Assembly: GCF_027887165.1 (NCBI RefSeq)
Contig: NC_077228.1
Span: forward strand, 102,767,362 to 102,831,361
Length of the DNA: 64,000 nucleotides
Reading direction: 5' to 3'
Source of the DNA: Monodelphis domestica
Taxonomy: Eukaryota > Chordata > Mammalia > Didelphimorphia > Didelphidae
In this document: positions 43,330-54,877 of the stretch, piece by piece
Numbering within the stretch: the first letter of the stretch is position 1
How the letters are laid out: each line of letters begins with the position of its first letter
The notes under the pieces: model-generated
Databases searched by the model: none
What the model saw: the letters and a program-made list of their open reading frames with translations, nothing else
Told to the model about the DNA's origin: nothing
Made by a program: the position numbers and the translations under genes

Positions 43330-45215
43330 TTTCATTCTCCAGTCCTGTAACTTTCTGTCTCTCTTGTCTCCCTCTCTCCTCTCTGTCTCTATCTCTCTTT
43401 CACTCTTTCTCTCGCCCCCACTTTTCTCCTTTCTCCTTCCTTACCACCCTCCCCCCGCAGCACCCACTTATCTCCTTCCTCACTTCCCCCAGCCCCCACT
43501 TTCTTAAATTGCCTCCACCATCGAACTCAGGAGAACCAGAAAACAGTCAAACAAAAGACAAACTTTGGAGGCCCCAGATCTGGGGCAGAGGGAGAAGTGA
43601 GTAGGGACCCTGCATGAAGCTAAGGCTGGGGTTCGGGGCGGGAACTGGGGAGCAGAACAAAAGGGCTCTTTAAAGAAGGTGGAGCGAGGTCTGACTTCGG
43701 TACACACTACACTCTAAGCACGCGTCCGTGTTGTTCCCCTGCCCTGCATACCCACACTTACACATACCAGCACCCTTTCCAAGGTAGGTGGCCTGCCCGG
43801 ATTTTTGAGGTGGGGGGTGGGGGCCGAGGGAGGGCAGGAAGCAGAACAGTGAATGCTTGAGGGCAGTTCTTAATTGGCCCGGGATATTTCTCTCCCCTCT
43901 TTTTTTCTGGCCCCTACTTTGATCTGTTTGGCCCCGGGAATGAATGAATGAACAGATGAATGAAATATACTGACTTTGGATGATACAAAGCTTGTAAGAC
44001 AGACTCTCTGCCCTCACTAAGCCTGTAGTCCACTAGATCAGCTAAACCCTCACCCTCTAGATTAAGAAGCAATTTCTGTGGCATCTTTAAGAAAGTAAAA
44101 AGAAGAGCCTTCCCCCCTCCTGAGAGTTTGATTCATTCAATTCATACTATGGGAGAATGACATGGATAGAAAGTTGAGTTGGACAAATCTAGATTGTGCT
44201 TACCAAATCCATTGTCTGGCAAACACTACCTTTTGCTGAACAGTAAATCAAACTCAAGGGGTCTTCCAGAACTGTCCAGACCCACTCAAAGTCCCTCCTC
44301 TCAGGTTTGGTTTCCTTGCCCCCTTCTTTGCCCCAGGCAACTTTCCCTCACCTCCCCAACACATACTCCCTAACAAATCTGGATTCTGTTATTTCCCCCC
44401 AAAGGAAAAAGAAGTGCTGTGAAAGGAGTGTCTACTTAAGTAAACCAGAATTCCAGGGGTACATACAGTGAGAACCAGATTTTAGCATTCAGTATGGTAG
44501 AGGGTGCACTTGCCTCCCCTGGATGGATCGTTTATTATGTTCGAGAGGTGTAGGAAGTTTCAATTATTCCCAGTCCATGCCTCTGGCTTGGCTGGTCTTT
44601 CAGGCAGATTTGGGGAGGAAGAAGGTGCTTCCCTACTTCTTAGGAAATTTGTCCCTAAGGATTGCTGTGTTCTATTCAGGCTCTCTATAAGAGGAGGTTG
44701 GGGGAAGAGAGGGGATTTTCCCTGCCTGGGCCCCTTTGCAGCAACCCTGAGGTCAGCTGTGGAGGGAAGAATCTGGTGGTCAGCTGGAAAGGCCTCGGGG
44801 AGGGTATTGTTTGGAGAGTGGGTGTGGGTAAGGAATGTGAGTGAGCAGGCTAGGTGCAAGGAGGGAGGGGGAAATGGGAGAGGTTGGGTTCTGAGAAAGC
44901 AGTAAGGGGTGAGAAGATGGAGGAAGAGGGGTTTGGGAAACTCAGAAACTGGCCTAGAGCTGAGTTAGGGGTGGGACAGGGAACTGTATCCAAAACCCAG
45001 CTACCAGGGCTTGACTCCTCTATAGAGAAGATTGGAACTTGCTCCTGGTGTCTTACTAGTTTTCCACTTGAAACTTTGTCTCTTGGGAAGCTTTGAGAAC
45101 CCTGTGGGGCAAGATGAAAAAACTTAGGAGAACAGCTGGTGCCTAGTCTAAAGCATTCCATATTTTATCCTTGGAGGGGAGGGTTCCTGTAAAATAGGGA
45201 CATTAGATCCATTGT
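43328..45215. other. No gene recognised
   Basis: Largely free of named repeats. A C/T-rich stretch at 43360-43500. Open frames of 60-133 codons at 44504-45161 on both strands overlap and have no domain. Possibly INAVA upstream regulatory DNA or first-intron sequence. Confidence 0.4.
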
Positions 45216-45219
45216 TAAC

Positions 45220-45400
45220 CTGCATTTTACCCTCCTGTAGCACTTAAAGTTTTATAAAATATTTTGCCCCAACAGCCTTGTGAGGTAGTTAATATGACTA
45301 TTATGATCCACATTTCATTATGAGGAAAGAGATCCAGAAAGTTAAATCATCTCTTAGCTAGTGTCAGGGACAGGATTCATATCCTGACATAACTTCCCAT
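45220..45400 (-). mobile_element. CORE-SINE
   Basis: TAGCACTTAAAGTTTTATAA, CAACAGCCTTGTGAGGTAGT, TATGAGGAAAGAGATCCAGA and GGGACAGGATTCATATCCTG. Confidence 0.7.
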
Positions 45401-45534
45401 ATCCTGACAACCTCCTGCACCATGGAGGAGTCTTGGAGTCAAGAAGACCTCTATCTGTGACTGTGGGCTAGTCGGTTCTCTCAGTGATCCAGGTAATTCT
45501 TGTGTATTTGCATTTGGAGAATGAAAGCCTAGGT

Positions 45535-46240
45535 CTAGATCTTCCCAAGGCACTGTTCTAGGTACCAGAGATACCAAAATACAATCATTCTTATGGGGCA
45601 AATGTTTATCAGTTGCCACCATGGGTGCTCACCACTGTGATGAGGGATTATTGGGTGTAATACAAAATTTAGCTAAAGCATAGGTCCTCCCCTCAATTAG
45701 TTTATAGTCTAAAGGTGCTGGAAGGTGGGGATGAGAAATATGTACCAAAATAACTGATATGAATCAAGAGAATAAAATATATGTGAAGGTAGATCCAGGC
45801 AAACTTATGAGAAAATTGGGGATGGGAGAGATCACTTGCCATTGAGAAAGCGGTCAAAAAAAGTTAAAGGAGGGTGAGGCAGCTGACTTGGAATGGGAAG
45901 AAATGGAGGGACTTAAACAGGGAGCTGTGGAGGAGTCCATTCCAGGTGTGAAGACTAGAAACAAAGATTGAGATAAGAGAGTTGGGGCAGGTATGGTAAA
46001 TAACAAGTAGTCCAGTTTGGCAGGATCAGAGTATGTGCAGGGGAGTAGGATTCAATTAGGCTGGGGAGATAAGTTGGAATCATATTATCTAGGGCCTCTA
46101 ATGCCAGGATTAAGAATTTATGTTTTATTCAGAAGGCAGTGGGGAGTCACTGGAGGTTTCTGAGTAGATGTGATGGGAAGGGAATAAGCATTTATATAGT
46201 ACTTACTGTGTGTCAAGTATTGTGCTAAGTGGCATAATCT
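45535..46240 (-). mobile_element. L2-like LINE fragment, long
   Basis: CAAGGCACTGTTCTAGGTAC, CTCCCCTCAATTAGTTTATA, GGAGTCCATTCCAGGTGTGA, AATTTATGTTTTATTCAGAA, GTGGGGAGTCACTGGAGGTT. A MIR/L2-type end follows from 46180. Confidence 0.55.
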
Positions 46241-46534
46241 CTAGGGTTTCTCTGAGCACTGTTGTTCAGAGACTTCATATGTGTGTTCTTAGATTGTTCC
46301 TCTTTCAGTCCTGGATAGACAGGTTTGAGGCAGAGGGTAAGTGGGCTTTTCCTAGCTTCCACTTCTGAATTGTAGAGTGCAAAGGGGAGATCTGTCTGTT
46401 TCTTGGAGTCGAGGGAGTGAATTAGAATGGGGTGGGATTTTTCAAGAGCCTGGCTTTCCCTCATTTGGGAAATGAGTAGGATCCCAAATAGATTTGGCTG
46501 GGAAGTAGATGTCCATGTGTTTTTTGCATGGGTG

Positions 46535-46645
46535 GTATGTGTGTATGGATATGAGAGAGAAAGAGAGGGGGGAAGGGGGAGAGAGAGAGAGAGATCCTGA
46601 GAGAGAGGGGGGGGGAGAGGGAGAGGGAAGGAGAGAGGGAGAATG
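46535..46645. repeat. GA-rich low-complexity tract
   Basis: GAGAGA and GGGGAGAG runs over about 110 bases, purine-rich on the plus strand. Confidence 0.9.
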
Positions 46646-46849
46646 AGCAGAGGAACCCCCTTTCTTCTCTAGGGATTGATGCCCATTAAAGTCCTTTGCC
46701 CCCTCTTATTTTATGAGGCAGTCTTGGAAGGATGTGAATTAATCTCTCTTAAGGGACATCTCCAGTCTTACTTCACTCAAGTTTGGTTTTTGTAATAGGA
46801 GGAGAAAAGTTCCTTCCTGCCTTAACCCCAGGGACCTCCATAGGGACCT

Positions 46850-47090
46850 GGGGGGCCAGGACTCAGAATCACAGAATTTCATAGTTGGGAGGGATTTCAG
46901 AAGGCATCTGATCCAATTCATATCTGAAAAAGAATTCCAGCTTTGCTTGACAGCTTCTGGAGAGACAACTCATCCTACTTTTTCAGAGCTCTCAAGTTTT
47001 TCCCTTATATCAATCAAGCCTAAATTTTCTTCCCTGCAGTTTTTGCCAGTCACTGCTAGTTTTGTTCTCTGGGGAATTCCTGGATTCTTG
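46850..47090. mobile_element. Ancient CR1/L3- or MIR-like remnant
   Basis: TCATAGTTGGGAGGGATTTC, ATCTGATCCAATTCATATCT, TTTGCTTGACAGCTTCTGGA, CCTTATATCAATCAAGCCTA and TTGTTCTCTGGGGAATTCC match the well-known amniote 3' CR1/L3 pattern in order. Confidence 0.55.
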
Positions 47091-47299
47091 ACCTTGCTTT
47101 GGTGGTTATGAGACTCAGGATTTGAGGATCAATTGAGGACATGTGTTTAAAATGCTTCAGGAACCTTAAAGTGCTATATAAATGTTTATTATTATTATTA
47201 ATTATTAGCTCTGTCTCCTTGTCTTCATTTTCTTCTGGGTAAGGAGAAAATAACCCCTCTTTCTAGTGAGCCCTCTGGCTTACTTATTCAGAATTGAGC

Positions 47300-47599
47300 C
47301 TTCCCCATCCCCCTCCAACCCTGGGAACGTCACTCCCCACTTTCCAAAAAGGCAAATAGTCTAGAATTAGAACAATAGCCTGATCCAGGAAAGCCATGGC
47401 CCCGTGGGCCACCTGGGGTAAAAAGCCCAACTTTTTTCTGCTTGGGGGCTCCCCTACAGATGAGCCTTGTCTCCCCCCAACCCCCTTTCCCCGGAAGTCC
47501 AGAGGCCCTAGGAACAGAGCTGCTGCAGGATTAGCTCAGGGAAGGAGTTGCTCACCTGCTCCTCCCCTCTGACTCAAGTCATAACAAGTAAGTAACCTG
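47300..47599. other. Repeat-free, GC-moderate block
   Basis: No repeats. Contains CACCTG E-boxes (GCTCACCTGCTCC near 47551) and C/T-rich runs. Sits directly upstream of a candidate non-coding exon. Confidence 0.35.
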
Positions 47600-47787
47600 G
47601 TTCTCCTAGCCCAGTAGAGGAGGAGGGAGGGAGGGAGAGAGAGCCAGAGCAGGAACAGAATGGCAAGCCTTTAGCCTGGGAGAAGCAGGATCGGCACTCA
47701 TACCCCCTTCATTTCCTGGACTTGGGTTTCGGCGGGAAGAGGCTGGTTTTCTTCCCTAGTTCCTGGATCACGGCATAGGAAGAGCAG
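47600..47787 (+). other. Candidate non-coding first exon of INAVA
   Basis: Repeat-free sequence ending in AGAGCAG followed by a consensus donor, GTAAGGG, at 47788. The only ATG with sense context (47660) is followed by a stop after four codons, so it would be untranslated. The exon start is unknown. An alternative to the 43017 donor, or a second promoter. Weak. Confidence 0.28.
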
Positions 47788-48611
47788 GTAAGGGCAGGGG
47801 CTGGATATACTAACCCAGTGGTTTTTCTGGGTGGGGAGACAAGTAAACTCATAGAAGAGAGCTCAAGGCAGTGACTGAGGTAGAGGGCATAAGACCTGAC
47901 TCTGGCATGGTGGGCACAGTGAAGAATGAGACCATCTCGGTTTAATCCCAGTTGTATTCTGTGCCTCAGTTTCCCTAAGTGAAAAGGCAAAACTCCTCTT
48001 CCTCTAGTGAGAAGTTGGGAGACAAGTGAACCAGAGGTTGAGGAATGGAATACATGTTTTTATGATTGCGGAAGTGTGGGGAGCAGGAAAGAAGCTCCCC
48101 AATGGCTTAGTTTAAGAGTCCCCCCCTTTTCTCTTCTTCTCTGTCACTTTTCTATATCAAGCAACATCCCATGATCAGATAGAGTGTTTCTTTCCTGGCA
48201 GAAAGTACTCAGTAAACAATGGGAGTAACTGGAACTTAAGGATTGGGGAGAGTTGGAAAGGGACTCAAGAATTTGGGGGGATGGAGCAATAAATCATCTA
48301 AAAAGGTGTTATCCAGTGAGAGTTTCCTAGAAGGCAGCCCCTATTTTGAGATGCCCCAAACCACAAAATGAACTGACCCAGGAAATGACCATAATGGGTC
48401 CCTGGTGACTATGGTCCAGTATAGAATTAAAGGCCAGATGTTGATAGAGATAATGTTATTTAATTTAAACTTTTTTTTTCTTTTCAACAACCTTCTAAAA
48501 GACACAAAAAGTAAACTGATTTTCTGATTAAAACATTTAGTTATTTACATTCCCTTTCTCCCACTCCCATTCTGGGATAATATAGATGAATTGTCATGTA
48601 CTTTTTTCTTT
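47788..48611. other. No gene; an L1-tail-like stretch at the end
   Basis: Unassigned. About 48450-48605 (T-run, AACAACCTTCTAAAAGACAC, CCCTTTCTCCCACTCCCATT) resembles a minus-strand L1 3' tail, weakly. Confidence 0.35.
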
Positions 48612-48782
48612 TTTTTTAAACCCTTACCCTCTTTGTATCAGTCCTAAGACAGAAGAGTATCAAGGCAACTGGGACTAAGCGACATTCCCAGGGTCACATA
48701 GCTAGAAAGTATCAGAGGCTAGATTAGAATCCAAGACTTCCAGGTCTGTCTCTCTGTCCACTGTGCCACCTAGCTACTCCTT
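48612..48782 (-). mobile_element. tRNA-derived marsupial SINE
   Basis: TTTTTTTAAACCCTTACCCT, CAGGGTCACATAGCTAGAAA, TAGAATCCAAGACTTCCAGG, GTGCCACCTAGCTACTCC. Confidence 0.9.
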
Positions 48783-48861
48783 CCATATATTTTTTCTTAG
48801 GATGAGAATTGAAGAAAGCATTTTTTCACATATCTTGGAAAGTCTTTCAAATATGAATTTT

Positions 48862-49062
48862 TTAAAAAACCTTACCTTCCTTGGAATCAGTGCTGTGTAT
48901 TGGTTCCAAGGCAGAAGAGTGGCAAAGGGGGGAAGAGGGGGTTAAGTGACTTACCCAGGGTCACACAGCTGGTAAGTGTCTGAGGTCAGATTTGAACCCA
49001 GGACCTCCTGTCTCTGGGTCTGATTCTCAATTCACTGAGCTACTCAGCTGCCCCCAAATTTG
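48862..49062 (-). mobile_element. tRNA-derived marsupial SINE
   Basis: AAAAAACCTTACCTTCCTTG, GTGACTTACCCAGGGTCACA, TTTGAACCCAGGACCTCCTG, GAGCTACTCAGCTGCCCCC. Confidence 0.92.
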
Positions 49063-49407
49063 AACTTTTTTACCAATATGTTATGTAAACAAAAGATGGG
49101 AATAATATCTTCTGTTCTCTTGTGACTGTTAAAGAAAAAGTAACAGGTCCTACCTAGCACAGGACCTTCCATACCTCTTTTGGAATGCAAAATTCCATGA
49201 GGACAGGAATATTAATTTTCTCTTTATTTTTGTCTCTCCAGAACTTAGTAGTATGTTTAATAAATAAATGCTTGTTGATGGTTTCCTTGAAGAGGGAATA
49301 AAATTTAGTGTTAGAGCTAAAAAGAAGACAATCTAGGCTAACTCCCTCATTTTACAGATAAGGAAATGGAGTCCTACAGATGAAATGAGTTGTCAAGAAG
49401 AGCTCAG

Positions 49408-49583
49408 CTGTGGATGGTCTGGAGACGGGAGGTCCTGGGTTCAAATCTGGCCATAGACATTTCCTAGCTGGGTGACCCCAGGCAAGTCACTTAATCCCCA
49501 TTGCCTAGCCCTTACGGCTCTTCTGCCTTGGAATCATTTCTGACTATTGATTCTAAGACAGAAAGCAAAGTTTAAAAAAAAAA
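49408..49583 (+). mobile_element. tRNA-derived marsupial SINE, 5'-truncated
   Basis: Enters at GGATGGTCTGGAGACGGGAG, GGGTTCAAATCTGGCCATAG, GCCTAGCCCTTACGGCTCTT and an A-run. The 10-bp repeat AAGAGCTCAG (49398-49407, 49584-49593) is a likely target duplication. A diverged MIR scrap precedes it at 49320-49395. Confidence 0.9.
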
Positions 49584-49593
49584 AAGAGCTCAG

Positions 49594-51390
49594 ACTCCAG
49601 TCCAAGATTCCTAACTCCTACATGAATAGGAGCTTGCTCCGCCATGCCACTCACCACACAGTGTGGTGATATGGGCCCCAGAATCAGATTTGGACAAATG
49701 CCAATTCCCCAGGGTTCCTATAACCACTTGGATATCCAAAAGCGTGGGACACGAAGAGCCGGAGAAACTGGACCATGCAGAGTGTGAGGAGCCGGGACAC
49801 ACGGGTGGGGGGCTGAAAAGCAGATTTATGGCTTCAGCCTGGGAATTGGACTTTTTGGTTCTATTCTTCCATCTCCATCACTGCCCTCCCTTGTCTCTGA
49901 GGAAAGCAGAGAGGCAGATGTGGAGAGGAGGAGGGAGAGAGGCGAGGTGGAGTCACAACCTGGACGTCCTCAGGAGCGCTGTTGGAAGTGTGTAATTAAT
50001 GACTGATTATTACTAATTAGTGGGCCTCCTCTGCCTTTTTCTCATTCATCTCCTCTTTCCTTTCCAAAGTCAAACATTGAGTAGGTAGATGGGGTCTGGG
50101 ACTAGCTGTGCAGTTCTGGTACTGCCTTCTTGGAATTAGGGTAGCAGGAGGGTCAGAGAAGATTGTGGGGGTGAGATAAAATGTCCCAAACTTGGGAGCA
50201 GAGGACCTGGCTTCAAGTGGTCCCTCTCCTGCTTACCGCCTATGACCCAGAGAATGAAAGATCCTTGCAGCCAGGGACTATTTCCTTTTCTGTCTTTGTA
50301 TCCCAAGTGCCTAGCACAGTGGCTGGTGTGTACTAGGCTTGTGGGTTAATAGACTGACATTGGGCAAACGAGTTACTCTTCCCGACCCTCGGTTTCCTCA
50401 TCTTCAGAATCAGAGGTTTGGAGTAGATCCAAGTTTTCTAGTTCTAGAACTATCAATAGGTATTTGATCTGTGATCATGCTGGTGCCCCGCAGAGATCAG
50501 GAGACTAAAACGGAATATTTTGGAAGGACCCGAGAGAAGAAAGTTCCTTCCCAGCCCCAGTGACCTGGTTCCTGGCAAACAAGGAAATCTGAGCATGCAA
50601 AGGTAGCTGCCTTTGTTTACACAGGCCCTACAGAAACCTTTTTGCTGATATTCCTTGTGGTCCACTCGTGGGGACACCATCTTTTCTCCCTTTGCAAAGT
50701 TAGAATTTTGGCAATGTCGTCTCCCCTTTGGTTCAGCAGGGCCCCTTGAGTTCTCTGAAAGTCACGGCCTCCTTGGCTGGGTAGGTTGTGCTGTTCTCAT
50801 AGTTTTTCTCCTGCTTTTGGTCTTGGTTAAAAGAGTGGGACTATTCAAGAGACTCAGTGACATCTGGTGACGGCTCCAGACTCAGGATGATTTGACTGCT
50901 CCCTCTTTTCCTTCCCTCACACCCTGTCTTTTTCTTTCTCTGTTTCTGTCCCTCTGTCTGTCTCTGTCTCTCTTTCTCTCCTGGTTTGTTTATTAGCTTG
51001 CCTGAGACCTATTCTGCTAAAGGCAGAAGGGGCGGGCCCTTCTCCCCCCACCCTACAGCCCCAAGTGCCCGGAGGAGGCAGGATAGGTTCCAGACAGAAA
51101 CTCAGAAGGACTTTTGGACTCTTGTGCAATGATGCTGACTCAGTAAGGAGGTGTCTGAGCCCTGGATCCAGTCTGCTAGGAGCTCCACCCTGTCCCTTCA
51201 GGCGGGCCCACTGGGGACTTATCCTCAGGGGTTTTATGAAGGTTAGTGGGCTATGGGGCCCTCCACGTAGACTGACTGACATGCACAGTGTTCTGGTGAC
51301 ATCTGAAGGATCTTAAATCCTAAAGAGAGGTCAGAATACCAAAAATTATTAATGGGGAATCCTGGTCCCCAAATGTGCTCAACTAAAGGA
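49594..51390. other. No gene; MIR/L2 scrap
   Basis: MIR/L2-type remnants at 50190-50460 (GTGCCTAGCACAGTGGCTGG, CGGTTTCCTCATCTTCAGAA). A homeobox-rich AT core GTAATTAATGACTGATTATT lies near 49993. Open frames of 110-121 codons (49663-49995; 50917-51282) have no domain. Confidence 0.4.
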
Positions 51391-51394
51391 TTTT

Positions 51395-51910
51395 TTTTTT
51401 GAAGATTTAAAGAGAAAGAAAAGGAAGCTTATTTCCTTGTGTGATCTTGGATAAGTCACTTCCCTTCCCAGCCTCAGTTTCCTCATCTTTAAAATTAAGA
51501 GGTTGGACTAAAACCTTTCCAATTCTAAAATCTATGATCTTATAGTAGAAAGAACGAGGGCCTTGGGAGACCTGGTCTTCTCTCCTGATTGCAGGCAAGC
51601 AAATCTTTGTCCTTTTTTCGGACCTGAGTTTCTTTACATTAAAAATGAGGGACTTGGATTAAATATCCTTTAAGGTCTCTTCCTACTCAGATATTCTCTG
51701 ATTTTGTTTAGATGTAGTGAAAAGAATCATGGATTTAATAGACCAAAAAGACCTAGATTTAAATCCTGGCTTTGACATTTAACTAATCTGTGACCCTCAC
51801 AACCTCTCCACCATTTCCACCTCTTCCACATCTGTAAAATGGGGATAGAATAACACGTGTACTACCTTCCTCTCAAGGGTTGTGAAGAAAGTGCTTTCTA
51901 AGCCCTAAAG
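51395..51910 (+). mobile_element. Cluster of three MIR-like SINEs
   Basis: Three successive plus-strand remnants: GTGATCTTGGATAAGTCACT with CAGTTTCCTCATCTTTAAAA (51440-51530); GAACGAGGGCCTTGGGAGAC with ATTAAATATCCTTTAAGGTC (51550-51705); GATTTAAATCCTGGCTTTGA with CACATCTGTAAAATGGGGAT (51710-51905). Confidence 0.75.
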
Positions 51911-52589
51911 TGATTTAGAAGTCAAGTCCATAAGCATTTATTAGACACCTGCTGTTCTGCAGGCACTAAGAGCTGAGAAAGTGTAAGTTGTGAGTTGCTG
52001 AAGTTTTCTTCCCTTTCTCTGGCTGTTTCAGGACTTGTCTTTTAGGACTACACAATATGCCACCCAACACCTCCCACCCTGATTCTAGGGTGGTGGTACA
52101 GCCCAGGCCAGAGTGAGGCTCATCCTAGACTGTATCCCCCTTGGAACTACCGAGACCTGGGGGGGGGGGGAAGGAAGTCTCCTATTTCCAAGTCTTTCCA
52201 AAGATTCAGGAAGGTTTATTCCTGCTCCTCACCACTTCATTGAACTTTGTATTGGATGAGTAACCAGACTCAGAGGCCCCAATCCATGGTTTTGGCAATA
52301 CTGGACACATATGTCCTTGGGGCATGTACCCAAAGGTGGATTACACTGACCTCCTCCCTTCTCCCTTGTAACAGAAGCACAGCAGCATCAGCAAAGATGA
52401 CAGGCTGGCACCCTTGTCTTGGAAGGATCCTTTCCCCATCCCTATAAGCATCCCTGAGTATCCCCTTTACCTGGGGATCAGTTTCAGTCTAGGAGGGACT
52501 GAGGACAGTGGAAGTATGCCGGGAGAACTAGAAGAGCTCATGGAGGATCAGTTGGGAGATACAAATCTTATACTTTATTCCCCTTCTTG
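51911..52589. other. No gene recognised
   Basis: Starts with an L2-type scrap (AAGCATTTATTAGACACCTG, 51930). Ten-G run at 52160-52169. The rest is unassigned. Confidence 0.4.
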
Positions 52590-52875
52590 TACTCAATAGT
52601 CAGATAATACTGGCCTTCTTATTGCTCCTCCCACACCTACTCCTGTCTTTTTTCACTGCCTATCTGATTGCCTGGTATACTCATTCTTTCTCTCCTTAGC
52701 CTCCTGCTTCTCTCTACTCATCTCAAATCCCAGCTTCTTCAGTAGGCCTTTCTCAATGCTAGTGGGCACCATTTTTTACATGTTGTCTCTTCTATTAGAA
52801 CGTGAGCCCTGTGAGAGCAGAGATTCTTTTCTTTATTATCTAGCATATAAATACTTGTTGAATAACTAACATAAG
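52590..52875 (+). mobile_element. L2-type LINE 3' end
   Basis: C/T-rich tail with CAATGCTAGTGGGCACCATT, AGAACGTGAGCCCTGTGAGA, GCAGAGATTCTTTTCTTTAT and ATACTTGTTGAATAAC. Confidence 0.7.
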
Positions 52876-53184
52876 AGGAATGGGCTACCTAGGGAAGCAG
52901 AGGATTTCCTTTCCCTGGATTCTGCGTTGTAATAGGCTTCCTTTTGGGGTAAAGTTGGCCTAGGGGCCACTCAGCTCCCCTCTAACTTGGAGAGTCTGTG
53001 ATTTTAGGGTTGGACTTTAGGCTAGACTTTAGCATAATAAGCACCATTTTATCCTTAATTATGGGAATTCTACCATTCGTTCCCAGAGTCTGAGTTCAGA
53101 ACACAGGCCAAAATGAACACATCAGATTAGAGGCAAGCAACCTAGGGGAAATAGGATATCATTTTAGAGGCAGAAAAGATAACA
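52876..53184. other. No gene recognised
   Basis: Short unique stretch. Nothing to report. Confidence 0.4.
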
Positions 53185-53400
53185 AGGTTTTTAAAAATGA
53201 TTTTTTAATAAAATTACATTTTTCTCTTCACAAAAATAATTTTTTTTCCTTCTCATCTCCCCCACCTGAGAAAAAACAAACCCCAAACTTTTGTAATCAG
53301 TATGCCTGGGCGATCAAAACAGATTCCCACATTGGCCATGGCCAAAAAATATATTTTTCATTCTGCACAATGAGTCAAGCGAGCTCGTTTGTTGATAGGC
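53185..53400 (-). mobile_element. L1-like 3' UTR fragment
   Basis: T-rich opening, then CTCCCCCACCTGAGAAAAAA and ATTCCCACATTGGCCATGGC, CATTCTGCACAATGAGTC, a marsupial repeat end I recall as L1-type. Just 330 bases from the first INAVA coding exon. Confidence 0.5.
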
Positions 53401-53735
53401 TAGACCACTTTCTCTTGCCTCTCTTCTAAGAGATTGATATCTGTTGGAGAGCAGAGCTTTCCAAGCAAAGCAAGTTTATATTGGCACTCATGGGGTTAAA
53501 CCTTCTCTCCTTCCCCTTCCCCCAACTCCCCTCTTTCCCCACAGCATCCTGCTGTTAATTAGTTTCTGCTTGGAAAAAGGGTCCTGGCCCCTTAGGCAGG
53601 CCCAGGTGAGTCCAGACATGGCCTCTTTGTTCTTTCCCAAGCCAGGGAAACTCCAAGCCACCTAAAGTCCCTGGCTGGGAGCTGTGTTCCCCTCCTCCAC
53701 TCTGTCTCCCCCGCCTGCCCCCCCGGATGTCCATC

Positions 53736-53790
53736 ATGGAGAGCAAGGATGAGATCAGCGACACAGACAGCGGCATCATCCTGCAGTCTG
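53736..53790 (+). CDS. INAVA: INAVA, first coding exon
   Basis: INAVA (C1orf106) is a cytosolic adaptor that binds cytohesins such as CYTH2 through its CUPID (DUF3338) domain. It stabilises epithelial junctions and boosts pattern-recognition signalling; its human gene is linked to inflammatory bowel disease. This exon gives MESKDEISDTDSGIILQS (1-18), nearly the human sequence, and ends in the first base of codon 19. The donor GTGAGT at 53791 is a consensus. An in-frame ATG at 53727 would add three residues; I chose 53736 because it aligns with the human MESKDE start. The exon's true 5' edge is not determined. Five exons in this window make residues 1-192 of a protein of over 600; the rest lies past 64000. 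Confidence 0.95.
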
Positions 53791-54662
53791 GTGAGTGGCT
53801 TGGGGAAATCCCTCCCCAGGAATGAGCCGGCTGCCTGAGTCCTCTTTCCTCATGATTGGAATGGAAAAGGTCCAGTCTCTATGATTAGGGAGATGAGAAG
53901 ATGAGAAAAGTGGGGAAAGACGAATGAGAACAGGAATTAGAGTAGGAGGGATCTCCTTCCTTGAGGAGGACTGGAGTTGTTGCGAATTCTGATTGGAGGC
54001 AGGAGAAGGGACTTCATGACCCCTTGAGACACTACCAGCTCCAGGAATTCCTCGAGTTTATAAAGTTCTGTCTCGGCGTGTACCGGTCCCATACGCTTTG
54101 GTCTGTGTGCTTGGTAGGACAGTCTGTGCGACAGCGAGCGGCTCACAGAGGTAGAGCTGGAAGGACTTCAGAGGCCATCTCGGCCATCAGGTCCTCTCAT
54201 TTTACAGACACGTAGGAACTGAGGGCCAGAGAGCTTAAAGATTTGCCCAGGGTCATAGAAGGAGTAAGCGGCCAGACTGGGATTTGAACCCATATCCTCC
54301 GACTACATCCAGTGCTCTTTCTGCTATTATTCTTCCTCTGTGAAGAGGATGGGAAGAGGCAGAGGGAAAGATCTCAGGTTTTCATAGCCTCCTGTGGCTT
54401 TTTGGATCAGGCTGCGATACGGGCAGCTTCCTTTGCCCCTGCTCCTTTGAGCAGCCCTCTAGTTGTGTGGCTGTAACACCCGGATGCCAAGGCTCACCTC
54501 TGTAACCTCAGGCCAGGTGTGTGGCGGCCGTGAGTGGTGCATGTGGTCTCTTCAGGGGAGGTCGGGTGTGGGTGTCTGGGAGAGACTGAGGCGGTCTTAC
54601 GCTTCCCTTCCCCACTTCAACTGAGCTTTGTATGTGGGTTGTGTATTGTTCTTTCCATCCAG
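53791..54662 (+). other. INAVA: INAVA intron after first coding exon
   Basis: GTGAGT...CCATCCAG. Contains a minus-strand MIR at 54145-54335 (ATTTTACAGACACGTAGGAA, GGGATTTGAACCCATATCCT). The remainder is unique. Confidence 0.85.
54145..54335 (-). mobile_element. MIR/CORE-SINE in INAVA intron
   Basis: GAGCTGGAAGGACTTCAGAG, TTTGCCCAGGGTCATAGAAG, GATTTGAACCCATATCCTCC and GTGCTCTTTCTGCTATTATT, in the usual minus-strand order. Confidence 0.8.
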
Positions 54663-54787
54663 GTCCTGACAGCCCAATTTCCCCAATGAAGGAGCTGACC
54701 CATGCAATGCGGAAGCAGCAAAGAGCCCTGGAAGAACGTTTAGAATTATGTCTGGAAGAGTTAAAGAAACTCTGTCTTCGAGAAGCA
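54663..54787 (+). CDS. INAVA: INAVA, second coding exon
   Basis: Follows a consensus acceptor (CTTTCCATCCAG). It completes Gly19 and gives residues 19-60, with the SPMKELTHAMRKQQRALEER and LCLEELKKLCLREA segments that open the CUPID coiled-coil region. Only a few changes from human are visible. It ends on a whole codon before the donor GTGAGT at 54788. The frame stays open past the donor to 55015, so retention of this intron would extend the protein by about 75 residues (see findings). Confidence 0.96.
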
Positions 54788-54877
54788 GTGAGTGTTCTCT
54801 CCCTTTTCCAGGGGAGCACGTTCTGGATGGTGGCCCCTGAAAATGAGAGCCACACAGCCTCAGGATGCTCAAACAAA

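Noticed and set aside
42780-43604. Overlapping frames of 120-181 codons with Cys/Val or Thr/His runs
   Set aside because: Built on the CA repeat and GC-rich flank; no domain.
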